Notes under the pieces: generated by a model
What the model was told of the DNA's origin: nothing
Databases searched by the model: none
What the model saw: the letters and a program-made list of their open reading frames with translations, nothing else
NCBI RefSeq assembly: GCF_009793335.1
Contig: NZ_WING01000001.1
Span: 4,650,001-4,714,000, forward strand
Length of the DNA: 64,000 bases
Origin: Actinomadura sp. J1-007
Lineage (GTDB): Bacteria; Actinomycetota; Actinomycetes; Streptosporangiales; Streptosporangiaceae
Direction: 5' to 3'
Program-made: the position numbers and the translations under genes
Shown here: positions 55,022 through 64,000 of the stretch, piece by piece
Layout: each line of letters opens with the position of its first letter
Position numbering within the stretch: the first letter of the stretch is position 1

Positions 55022-55415
55022 CCCCGCGCAGCGGCAGCGGCACTCCGCGCGCGACGGCCGCACCGCGCGCACAGGACGGCTCGGCAGGACGGCACGACCG
55101 TCCGGACGGGGCGGGGAGCGACGACCCCGGCCCGGCGTGAAAGGCGAGGAGCGACCCTCCGCGCCGTACGAAGCGCGCGACACGGCCCCCGGCACCGCCC
55201 GCCGACCGCGTCGAACGCGGAGACGATCCTCCGCGCAGAACGTGCCGGGCGCGGAGAACGATCCTCCGCGCCGCGCCTCCAGCGCGCGGACCGGCGTCCC
55301 GCGCCGCGCTCCACGGGTGCGGACCGTCGCCCGCCGCACCTTCCGGCCGTCCGAGGCGGACGGGCCGGGGCCCTAGAATTCCGGACAACACCGCAGGTCA
55401 TCTGAGGAGATCGAC
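55022..55415. other. hom-thrC gap with repeated hairpins
   Basis: No gene. Two hairpins share the sequence GGAG-(A)ACGATC-CTCC: CGCGGAG/CTCCGCG at 55216-55235 and GGCGCGGAG/CTCCGCGCC at 55248-55272. A looser relative lies at about 55143-55165. They may end or attenuate transcription between hom and thrC. The thrC Shine-Dalgarno GAGGAG is at about 55403. Confidence 0.65.
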
Positions 55416-56513
55416 GTGAACGCGACCGCCCGCGCGTGGCGTGGCCTTATCCAGGAGTACCGCGACCGGCTCCCGGTGACGGAGAGGACGCCGGTCGTCA
55501 CCCTGCTGGAGGGCGGCACGCCGCTCGTCCCGGCCGTACGGATCTCCCAGCTCACCGGCTGTGACGTCCATCTCAAGGTCGAGGGCGCCAACCCGACCGG
55601 TTCGTTCAAGGACCGCGGGATGACGATGGCGATCAGCAAGGCCGCCGAGGACGGCGCGAAGGCCGTCATCTGCGCGTCCACCGGCAACACCTCGGCGTCC
55701 GCCGCCGCCTACGCGGTACGGGCCGGGATGACGTGCGCCGTGCTCGTCCCGCAGGGCAAGATCGCCATGGGCAAGCTCGCGCAGGCGCTCGTGCACGGCG
55801 CGCGGCTGCTCCAGGTGGACGGCAACTTCGACGACTGCCTCGAACTGGCCCGCAAGCTGTCGATCGACTACCCGGTCGCGCTCGTCAACTCCGTCAACAA
55901 GTACCGGCTCCAGGGGCAGAAGACCGCCGCGTTCGAGATCGTCGACGCGCTCGGCGACGCGCCGGAGGTGCACTGCCTGCCCGTCGGCAACGCGGGCAAC
56001 ATCTCCGCCTACTGGATGGGCTACAAGGAGTACGCCGCCGCGGCCACGTCGCACGGCGGCGCGCCCCTTCCGGCCGTCGCGACGAGGACGCCGCGCATGC
56101 TCGGCTTCCAGGCGAGCGGCGCCGCGCCGTTCGTGAAGGGCGAGCCGGTGCTGAAGCCGCAGACCATCGCGACCGCGATCCGGATCGGCAACCCCGCGTC
56201 CTGGGACCTCGCCGTCGCCGCGCGGGACGAGTCCGGCGGCGCGATCGACTCGGTCACCGACCGGCAGATCCTCGCCGCGTACCGGATGCTGGCGAGCGAG
56301 GAGGGCGTGTTCGTGGAGCCCGCCTCGGCCGCGAGCGTCGCCGGGCTGCTCCAGGCGTGCGAGCGGGGCGTCGTCCGGGCCGGCACGAAGGTCGTGTGCA
56401 CCGTGACCGGTAACGGCCTCAAGGACCCCGACTGGGCCATCTCCGGCGCCCCCGCCCCGACCACGGTCAAGGTCGACGCGCAGGCCGCCGCGTCCGCCCT
56501 CGGCCTCGCCTGA
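55416..56513 (+). CDS. thrC: Threonine synthase
   Basis: 365 residues from GTG 55416. Converts O-phosphohomoserine to threonine, PLP-dependent. PLP Lys65 in NPTGSFKDRGM; CASTGNTSASAAAYA; glycine-rich phosphate loop LPVGNAGNISAYW; CTVTGNGLKD near the C-terminus. The length is that of the short bacterial type. Eight bases lie between its stop and the thrB start, so thrCB form one unit; the long gap to hom may uncouple it from the first half of the pathway. Confidence 0.97.
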   Translation: MNATARAWRGLIQEYRDRLPVTERTPVVTLLEGGTPLVPAVRISQLTGCDVHLKVEGANPTGSFKDRGMTMAISKAAEDGAKAVICASTGNTSASAAAYAVRAGMTCAVLVPQGKIAMGKLAQALVHGARLLQVDGNFDDCLELARKLSIDYPVALVNSVNKYRLQGQKTAAFEIVDALGDAPEVHCLPVGNAGNISAYWMGYKEYAAAATSHGGAPLPAVATRTPRMLGFQASGAAPFVKGEPVLKPQTIATAIRIGNPASWDLAVAARDESGGAIDSVTDRQILAAYRMLASEEGVFVEPASAASVAGLLQACERGVVRAGTKVVCTVTGNGLKDPDWAISGAPAPTTVKVDAQAAASALGLA

Positions 56514-56521
56514 GGGCCGCG

Positions 56522-57556
56522 ATGACCGGCCTGAACGACCCGGGGCCCGCACCCCCCGCCGCACCCGCGCCGCAGTCCGCAGAGGCCGCCCCGGCGGCTC
56601 CCGGCGGGACGGCGCGCGGCGGCGCGGGAACGGTCCTCGTGCGGACGCCGGCGACCAGCGCCAACCTCGGCCCCGGGTTCGACTCGCTCGGCCTCGCGCT
56701 GGCGCTGTACGACGACGTCGAGATCGCGCTGACCGGCGACGGGCTGGTCATCGAGGTGGAGGGCGAGGGCGAGGAGGTCGCCGACCGCGGCGAGCGCCAC
56801 CTCATCGTCAGGGTGCTGCGCCGCGCGTTCGACGCGATCGGCGAACTGGCCGGAACGGGCCCGTTCCAGCCCGGGGGACTGCGGCTGCGGTGCGTCAACC
56901 GCATCCCGCACAGCCGCGGGCTCGGGTCGTCGTCGGCCGCGATCGTCGCGGGCCTCGTCGCCGCGCGGCACCTGCATCCGGACGGCCGGCTGCTCGACGA
57001 CGGCGTCGCGCTGCGGCTCGCGACGGAGATCGAGGGGCATCCCGACAACGTCGCGCCGTGCCTCGCCGGCGGCCTCACCGTCGCGTGGACGACGCCCGGC
57101 GGGCCCCGGCTCGTACGACTGGATCCGCAGGTCAGGCGGGTCGTCGCGTTCGTTCCCGAGCACCGCCTCGCCACCGAGCGCGCCCGCGGGCTGCTGCCCG
57201 AGACCGTCCCGCACGCCGACGCCGCGGCCAACGCGGGCCGGGCGGCGCTGCTCGTCGCGGCGCTGACGGTGCCCGGCGTCGATCCCGCGGCATTGCTGGA
57301 CGCGACGGAGGACCGGCTGCATCAGCGGTACCGCGCGCCCGCCATGCCCGAGTCGGCGCGACTCGTCGAACGGCTCCGCGCGGCGGGCGTACCCGCGGTG
57401 ATTTCCGGGGCAGGTCCTACTGTCCTGGCCTTCACAACCGCATCACAAGTTGATTCGATGGCTCCGGAAGTGGGTAATGGGTGGCACAAACACCCGCTGG
57501 ACGTCGCCCCCCATGGCGCCTTCGTTCAGGACGGCGGTTCCGAGGCCCGCCCCTGA
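56522..57556 (+). CDS. thrB: Homoserine kinase (GHMP family)
   Basis: 344 residues from ATG 56522. Phosphorylates homoserine with ATP to give the ThrC substrate. GHMP motif 1 in TSANLGPGFDSLGLAL, ATP loop PHSRGLGSSSAAIVAGL, and C-terminal motif VISGAGPTVLAF. A Pro/Ala-rich stretch of ~35 residues precedes the domain, so a later start (GTG 56638, VRTPATSANLG) is possible. Confidence 0.95.
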   Translation: MTGLNDPGPAPPAAPAPQSAEAAPAAPGGTARGGAGTVLVRTPATSANLGPGFDSLGLALALYDDVEIALTGDGLVIEVEGEGEEVADRGERHLIVRVLRRAFDAIGELAGTGPFQPGGLRLRCVNRIPHSRGLGSSSAAIVAGLVAARHLHPDGRLLDDGVALRLATEIEGHPDNVAPCLAGGLTVAWTTPGGPRLVRLDPQVRRVVAFVPEHRLATERARGLLPETVPHADAAANAGRAALLVAALTVPGVDPAALLDATEDRLHQRYRAPAMPESARLVERLRAAGVPAVISGAGPTVLAFTTASQVDSMAPEVGNGWHKHPLDVAPHGAFVQDGGSEARP

Positions 57557-57999
57557 CGTTCGCGCAGGGGTGGGATGGTGCGACGCTCCGGCCAGGTGCG
57601 TCCATCCAGCTAGGTAAAATGGCAAGACATCGACCTCTGGGGAATAGCAGTGTGCCCTGGTGATGTTAGGCTGAATGCCGCACCAGATGCCCCGTTCGGG
57701 CCCGTGTGCTCGTCAGCCGCGCGTCATCTGTCCGGCCCTTCGGCCGTGTCGGTCCCGCGTACCAGGCTCCCCGACACCGTGACTTTCCGTTGTCAGGCAT
57801 TCCAGCGAAACTTCGGACGTGGCGGAACCGGGGACACGTACGAGCCAACCGTCCCGTCCACCATCTGGCTGTGCCCAGAAATCGCAGATCGCGGCCCCAT
57901 CGTGATCAGCGGAGCCCGACTCGGCGCCCCCGCCGGGCCGCACTACCGGGTTGCCTGGCCGAACGCCGGCCATAGCCCGCTCCCTGGGAAGGACCCTTA
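57557..57999. other. Long leader upstream of rho
   Basis: 443 bases with no convincing gene. A relatively AT-rich segment near 57605-57680 (GCTAGGTAAAATGGC, then GATGTTAGGCTGAATG) could hold the rho promoter, with TAGGCT as a possible -10 of the TANNNT type. Long leaders are usual where Rho controls its own transcription. The spot is tentative. Confidence 0.45.
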
Positions 58000-60101
<2,102 letters not shown>

Positions 60102-60116
60102 TCCACCGGACCGACG

Positions 60117-60147
60117 ACGGCCGCTGACGGACCCCGTCAGCGGCCGT
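60117..60147 (+). terminator. Hairpin terminator after rho
   Basis: ACGGCCGCTGACGG, loop ACC, then its exact reverse complement, then TTCCGTTCC: a 14-bp perfect stem 15 bases past the rho stop codon. Confidence 0.8.
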
Positions 60148-60329
60148 TCCGTTCCCCGCCCCGTTGCCGTCCCCGGTGCTCGTCCGGTTCTCGCGGGCCG
60201 TCCGGCGGCCGGGCGCCGGCGCGGGGTGGGGTTAGCCCTACCAACGAAGCGGCAGGGGACCGCATGGCGACCGGGGCCTCCGCTGGGCAGGCTGGGGTAC
60301 GTACGGAGGACTGGCCACGGAGGGACGAT

Positions 60330-62096
60330 GTGGGCGAGCTGAACAGGACCCCGGCCGGTGCCGGCGGAGTCCACGGAGACGACGCGTCCGGCGTCGGAAG
60401 CGCGAGCCGCGCGGACGCCGCGGACGCCGCGGGCCTCCCCGGCGCCGCCGGCCTCCCCGGCGCTGCGGAACCCGGCAGCGCGGGCCTCGCCGGCGATGCC
60501 GGCCCTGGAGGCGCGGGCCTCGCCGGCGGCGGCGCTGGTCTCGGCGGCGGCGCGGGGCTCGGCCCCGCCCCGGGCGGGGCTCCTGCGGGCAGCGCGGGCC
60601 TCGGCGGCGATGCCGGCCCCGGAGACGCGGGCCTCGGCGGCGGCGCGGGCCTCGGCGGCGGCGCGGGTCTCGGCGGTGGCGCCGGCCCCGGAGGCGCGGG
60701 CTTCGCTGGCGGCGGTGCGGGGCTCGGCGGTGCGGGGCTCGGTGGCGGTGCGGGCGGGGGCCCTGCGGGCGGTGCGGTTGCGGCGGGCGGCCGGGGGCGC
60801 GGACCGGTGCGCCTCCTGGACGTCCCGTGGACGCCGCTGGCGATGGCGCGGTCGTCGCTCACGTGGCGGTCCGCGCTCTACCTCGCGACCAGCGCCGTGT
60901 GGGGCCTCGGCTGGTTCGTGGTCCTCGCGGTCGGGCTGACGCTGTCGCTCGCGACGCTGATCGTCTGGGTCGGGCTGCCGCTGCTGGCGCTGATGATGCT
61001 CCTCTGGCGGTTCGGGGCCGTGCTGGAACGGCAGCTCGTACGGGCCGCGTTCGGCGTGCGGATCCCGAGCCCGTACCGGCCGCTGCGCCCGGGCCGCAAC
61101 CCGCTGGCCAAGCTGCGCGACATGGCCGTCGACCCGGCCACCTGGAAGGACCTGGCCTACCTCGTGCTGCTGCTCCCCATCGCGGTGGCGGAGCTGATGG
61201 TCTCGGCGGTGCTGTGGCTCGCCGTCGGCATCCTGCTGTTCATGCCGGTGATCGTGGCGGTGGACGGCGGCAAGGAGATCAGCTTCGGGCACGTCTCGTA
61301 CTGGTCCGGCGACTTCTTCGAGGCGCTGCCGGTGTCGGTCGGCGGGCTCGTCCTGCTCGTCCTCGCCATGTACGTGACGCGGGCGATGGCGGTCGGGCAC
61401 GCGCTGTGGGCCAGGCTGCTCCTCGGCCCGAACGGCTCGCAGGCCGAGAACCAGGCCCTGCGCGCCAAGACCGCGCAGCTCCGGGCCAGCCGGGCGCGCG
61501 GGGTGGACGCCGCGGAGTTCGAGCGGCGCCGCATCGAGCGGGACCTGCACGACGGGGCGCAGCAGCGGCTGCTCGCGGTCGCCATGGACATCGGCCGGGC
61601 CCGCGCCAAGCTCGACGAGGACCCGGAGGGCGCGCGGGCGCTGATCGAGCAGGCCCACTCGGGCACCAAGGAGGCGATCTCCGAGCTGCGCGACCTCGCC
61701 CGGGGCATCTACCCGGCGATCCTCACCGACCGGGGGCTGGACCCGGCGCTGTCCGGGCTGGCCGGGCGCGCCCCCGTGCCCGTCGAGGTGGACGTGGACC
61801 TGCCCGAGCGCCCTCCGGCGGCGGTCGAGAGCATCGCCTACTTCATCGTCGCCGAGGCCCTCGCCAACATCGCCAAGTACGCCCGCGCGACCCGCGCCGC
61901 CGTGCGCGTCGCCCGCGAGGACGCCTGGGTCGTGGTCGAGGTGATCGACAACGGTGTCGGCGGGGCGGTCGCGAACCCCGAGGGCGGCCTCGCCGGGCTG
62001 GCCGACCGCGCCGCCACGATCGACGGGATGCTGATCGTGGACAGCCCGCCCGGAGGACCGACGATCATCCGCGCGGACCTGCCCTGCACCTGGTGA
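60330..62096 (+). CDS. NarL-type sensor histidine kinase with Gly-rich N-terminus
   Basis: 588 residues from GTG 60330 (GGAGGG five bases upstream). The first ~165 residues are Gly/Ala/Leu repeats (GLGGGAGLGGGAG). A DUF-type sensor with four membrane helices follows (about 190-370), then HisKA_3 with the phospho-acceptor His in RRIERDLHDGAQQRLLAVA (about 405) and HATPase with AEALANIAKYARATR (about 507) and GGLAGLADRAA. Partner of the LuxR-type regulator 105 bases downstream. The signal is unknown. The low-complexity N-terminus is supported only by the reading frame; a start near 60844 would skip it. Confidence 0.87.
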   Translation: MGELNRTPAGAGGVHGDDASGVGSASRADAADAAGLPGAAGLPGAAEPGSAGLAGDAGPGGAGLAGGGAGLGGGAGLGPAPGGAPAGSAGLGGDAGPGDAGLGGGAGLGGGAGLGGGAGPGGAGFAGGGAGLGGAGLGGGAGGGPAGGAVAAGGRGRGPVRLLDVPWTPLAMARSSLTWRSALYLATSAVWGLGWFVVLAVGLTLSLATLIVWVGLPLLALMMLLWRFGAVLERQLVRAAFGVRIPSPYRPLRPGRNPLAKLRDMAVDPATWKDLAYLVLLLPIAVAELMVSAVLWLAVGILLFMPVIVAVDGGKEISFGHVSYWSGDFFEALPVSVGGLVLLVLAMYVTRAMAVGHALWARLLLGPNGSQAENQALRAKTAQLRASRARGVDAAEFERRRIERDLHDGAQQRLLAVAMDIGRARAKLDEDPEGARALIEQAHSGTKEAISELRDLARGIYPAILTDRGLDPALSGLAGRAPVPVEVDVDLPERPPAAVESIAYFIVAEALANIAKYARATRAAVRVAREDAWVVVEVIDNGVGGAVANPEGGLAGLADRAATIDGMLIVDSPPGGPTIIRADLPCTW

Positions 62097-62201
62097 CCCC
62101 CGCCGCGCCGCCCCCGGACAGCGCCTCCGTACGTCCGGCCGCGCGGTCGCCGATCCTCGCCGCCGGGCGTCCCGGCGCCGCGGGGCCCCGATAATGGGGG
62201 C

Positions 62202-62855
62202 ATGCGGGTAGTGATCGCCGAGGATTCGGTGCTGTTGCGGGAAGGGCTCGTCCGGCTGCTCGGCGACGCCGGGATCGAGACCGTCGCGACGGTCGGCGAC
62301 GGCCCGGGACTGCTCGGCATCGTCGAGGAGCACGCCCCCGACCTCGCGATCGTGGACGTCCGGATGCCGCCCTCGTTCACCGACGAGGGCCTGCGCGCCG
62401 CGCTCCAGGTGCGCGAGCGGCGGCCCGGCACCCCGATCCTGGTGCTGTCGCAGTACGTCGAGGAGCGGTACGCGACCGACCTGATCGGCGGCGGCGCGGA
62501 GGGCGTCGGCTACCTGCTCAAGGAGCGGGTGGCCGATGTCGCGGAGTTCATCGACGCCGTGCGCCGCATCGCGGCGGGCGGGACGGTCATCGACTCCGAG
62601 GTGATCGGCCAGCTGCTCGGCCGGCGGCGGACGGGCGACCCGCTGCGCGCGCTGACGCCCCGCGAGCACGAGGTGCTCGGGCTGATGGCCCAGGGCCGCT
62701 CGAACGGCGCGATCGCCGAGGACCTGGTGGTCACCGAGGGCGCCGTGGAGAAGCACATCTCCAACATCTTCATGAAGCTCGACCTCCAGCCCGCCCAGGG
62801 CGGGCACCGCCGCGTGATGGCCGTGCTCGCCTACCTCGGCCGCGCCGAGGGCTGA
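62202..62855 (+). CDS. NarL/LuxR-family response regulator
   Basis: 217 residues from ATG 62202. Receiver with AEDS acidic pair, phospho-acceptor Asp52 in LAIVDVRMPP, and Lys in GYLLKERV. LuxR HTH: LTPREHEVLGLMAQG, then AIAEDLVVTEGAVEKHISNIF. The RMPPSFTDEGL insertion after the Asp marks the common actinobacterial subtype paired with kinases like the preceding one. Confidence 0.95.
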   Translation: MRVVIAEDSVLLREGLVRLLGDAGIETVATVGDGPGLLGIVEEHAPDLAIVDVRMPPSFTDEGLRAALQVRERRPGTPILVLSQYVEERYATDLIGGGAEGVGYLLKERVADVAEFIDAVRRIAAGGTVIDSEVIGQLLGRRRTGDPLRALTPREHEVLGLMAQGRSNGAIAEDLVVTEGAVEKHISNIFMKLDLQPAQGGHRRVMAVLAYLGRAEG

Positions 62856-63042
62856 GCCCGCCCGGCCGCGGCGGTACGTCCCGTACAAGATCGGGAATGC
62901 CCGATGACCTCGGCACGTTCGGGTATCTGGCACACTTGGAGTGCAACCGCTGCGGTACCGGTTCACGCTTCCCACATCTCCCACGGCGTCGCCGTGCGGG
63001 CCGGGGGCGCCCGGCGACCGCCCCAAGGCGAGGAGAGACCCC

Positions 63043-63261
63043 ATGAAGCCCGACGTCCACCCGACGTACGTCGTCACGACCGTGACGTGCACGTGCGGCA
63101 ACACCTTCGAGACCCGCAGCACCGCCGACAACGGCGTGATCCACGCCGACGTGTGCTCCAACTGCCACCCGTTCTACACGGGCAAGCAGAAGATCCTCGA
63201 CACCGGCGGCCGGGTCGCGCGCTTCGAGCAGCGCTTCGGCAAGAAGAAGGCCGGCAAGTAG
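63043..63261 (+). CDS. rpmE: 50S ribosomal protein L31, zinc-binding form
   Basis: 72 residues from ATG 63043 (AGGAGAG upstream). Starts MKPDVHPTYVVTTVTCTCGN; zinc ligands Cys16, Cys18, Cys38 and Cys41 (CSNCHPFYTG) make it the C+ form used under zinc sufficiency. Basic C-terminus FGKKKAGK. Followed by a strong terminator and prfA, the usual order. Confidence 0.97.
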   Translation: MKPDVHPTYVVTTVTCTCGNTFETRSTADNGVIHADVCSNCHPFYTGKQKILDTGGRVARFEQRFGKKKAGK

Positions 63262-63288
63262 CCGCGACGGACGCCGTACAGCGAAGCG

Positions 63289-63325
63289 GGACGGCCCGGG
63301 GACTGCCACGGTCCCCGGGCCGTCC
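63289..63325 (+). terminator. Hairpin terminator after rpmE
   Basis: GGACGGCCCGGGGAC, loop of seven, and its exact reverse complement: a 15-bp perfect stem 28 bases past the rpmE stop. Confidence 0.85.
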
Positions 63326-63373
63326 GAAGCCGGAACACGGAGGCCACGCGGCCGGAACGGGCCAGGACACACG

Positions 63374-64000
63374 GTGAATCTCGACGATCTCATCAGCGAA
63401 TACGCCGACATCGAGGGACGGCTCGCCGACCCGTCGGTGCACGCCGACCAGAGTCTGGCGCGGCGCCTCGGCAAGCGCTACGCCGAGCTGCGCCCGATCG
63501 TCGAGACCTACCGCGAGCTGTCCGCCACCGAGGACGACCTCGCCGCCGCGCGCGAGCTGGCCGGCGAGGACGAGACGTTCGCCGCCGAGGCCGCCGACCT
63601 CGACAAGCGCCGCGAGGACCTGGAGGAACGGCTGCGCCGCCTCCTGGTCCCGCGCGATCCCAACGACGGCAAGGACGTCATCCTGGAGATCAAGGCGGGC
63701 GAGGGCGGCGAGGAGTCGGCCCTGTTCGCCGGCGACCTGCTGCGGATGTACCTGCGCTACGCCGAGCGCGTCGGCTGGAAGACCGAGGTCATCGACGCGC
63801 ACCCGTCCGACCTCGGCGGCTACAAGGACGTCACGGTCGCGGTGAAGGCGCGCGGCCAGGAGGACGGCGCCTGGACGCGCCTGAAGTACGAGGGCGGCGT
63901 CCACCGCGTCCAGCGGGTCCCGGTGACCGAGTCGCAGGGCCGCATCCACACCAGCGCCGCCGGCGTGCTCGTCACCCCCGAGGCCGAGGACGTCGACGTC
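63374..64000 (+). CDS. prfA: Peptide chain release factor 1, N-terminal part (3' end outside window)
   Basis: 209 residues from GTG 63374, cut by the window end. Domain 1 coiled region (LDDLISEYADIEGRLADPSV), then the PCRF domain with DVILEIKAGEGGEESALFAG and KYEGGVHRVQRVPVTESQGR, GRIHTSAAGVLVTPE. The GGQ peptidyl-hydrolysis loop lies just beyond the end. It reads UAG and UAA stop codons on the ribosome. The EGGVHRVQRVP block is specific to RF1/RF2; the position after rpmE supports RF1. Confidence 0.95.
   Translation, partial: MNLDDLISEYADIEGRLADPSVHADQSLARRLGKRYAELRPIVETYRELSATEDDLAAARELAGEDETFAAEAADLDKRREDLEERLRRLLVPRDPNDGKDVILEIKAGEGGEESALFAGDLLRMYLRYAERVGWKTEVIDAHPSDLGGYKDVTVAVKARGQEDGAWTRLKYEGGVHRVQRVPVTESQGRIHTSAAGVLVTPEAEDVDV

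Noticed and set aside
55137..55376. 79-codon frame in the hom-thrC gap
   Set aside because: Arg/Pro-rich, no start signal; explained by repeated hairpins.

Overview
The window is very GC-rich actinobacterial DNA. Codon third positions are almost all G or C, and GTG starts and ATGA/GTGA overlaps are frequent. The housekeeping block at the right end runs lysA, hom, thrC, thrB, rho, sensor kinase/regulator pair, rpmE, prfA, an order typical of filamentous actinomycetes. A cytochrome P450 beside a CvnA-type kinase, several SepF/SigE/ROK-type genes and the catalytic-domainless ArgS relative before lysA fit the Streptosporangiales, perhaps Actinomadura or a relative. That placement is an inference, not a test.

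Layout. (1) 1-3.7 kb: end of a P450 and a conservon-type nitrate/nitrite-sensing histidine kinase. (2) 3.8-10.2 kb: a ROK repressor divergent from an MFS exporter, then an inward-facing sugar ABC importer operon (lipoprotein, two permeases, ROK sugar kinase) with a DasR-like palindrome upstream. (3) 10.6-12.6 kb: tandem SRPBCC paralogues. (4) 12.8-20.5 kb: FAD monooxygenase, an internally duplicated histidine kinase, its response regulator, and a MacB-like ABC pair. (5) 20.5-26.5 kb, minus strand: TPR NTPase with a nucleotide-cyclase-fold partner, PIG-V-like mannosyltransferase, SigE-type sigma factor with a membrane partner. (6) 26.8-37 kb: small and unknown genes, SepF, YchJ-like protein, secreted GH5, a degenerate repeat block, methyltransferase, secreted esterase, epimerase, and a TetR repressor with a double operator. 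(7) 37.3-50.7 kb: a defence island of visibly lower GC. It holds a four-gene pPIWI-RE operon (RecB/Cas4-like nuclease, zinc-ribbon protein, Fe-S DinG-type helicase, PIWI), a divergent Ser/Thr kinase and a nuclease/NB-ARC/TPR protein. It abuts the 3' end of a tRNA-Arg gene. (8) 51.2-64 kb: receiver protein, ArgS-like DALR protein, lysine/threonine biosynthesis, rho, a two-component pair, rpmE and the start of prfA.

Two points colour the whole annotation. First, eight genes each appear broken by the loss of exactly one base, nearly always in a G or C run, and each is repaired by adding one base; even rho is affected. Systematic undercalling of homopolymers in this assembly is the likeliest cause, so these genes should not be read as true pseudogenes without resequencing. 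Second, the PIWI gene carries, besides one such frameshift, an in-frame TGA that a one-base run error does not explain.
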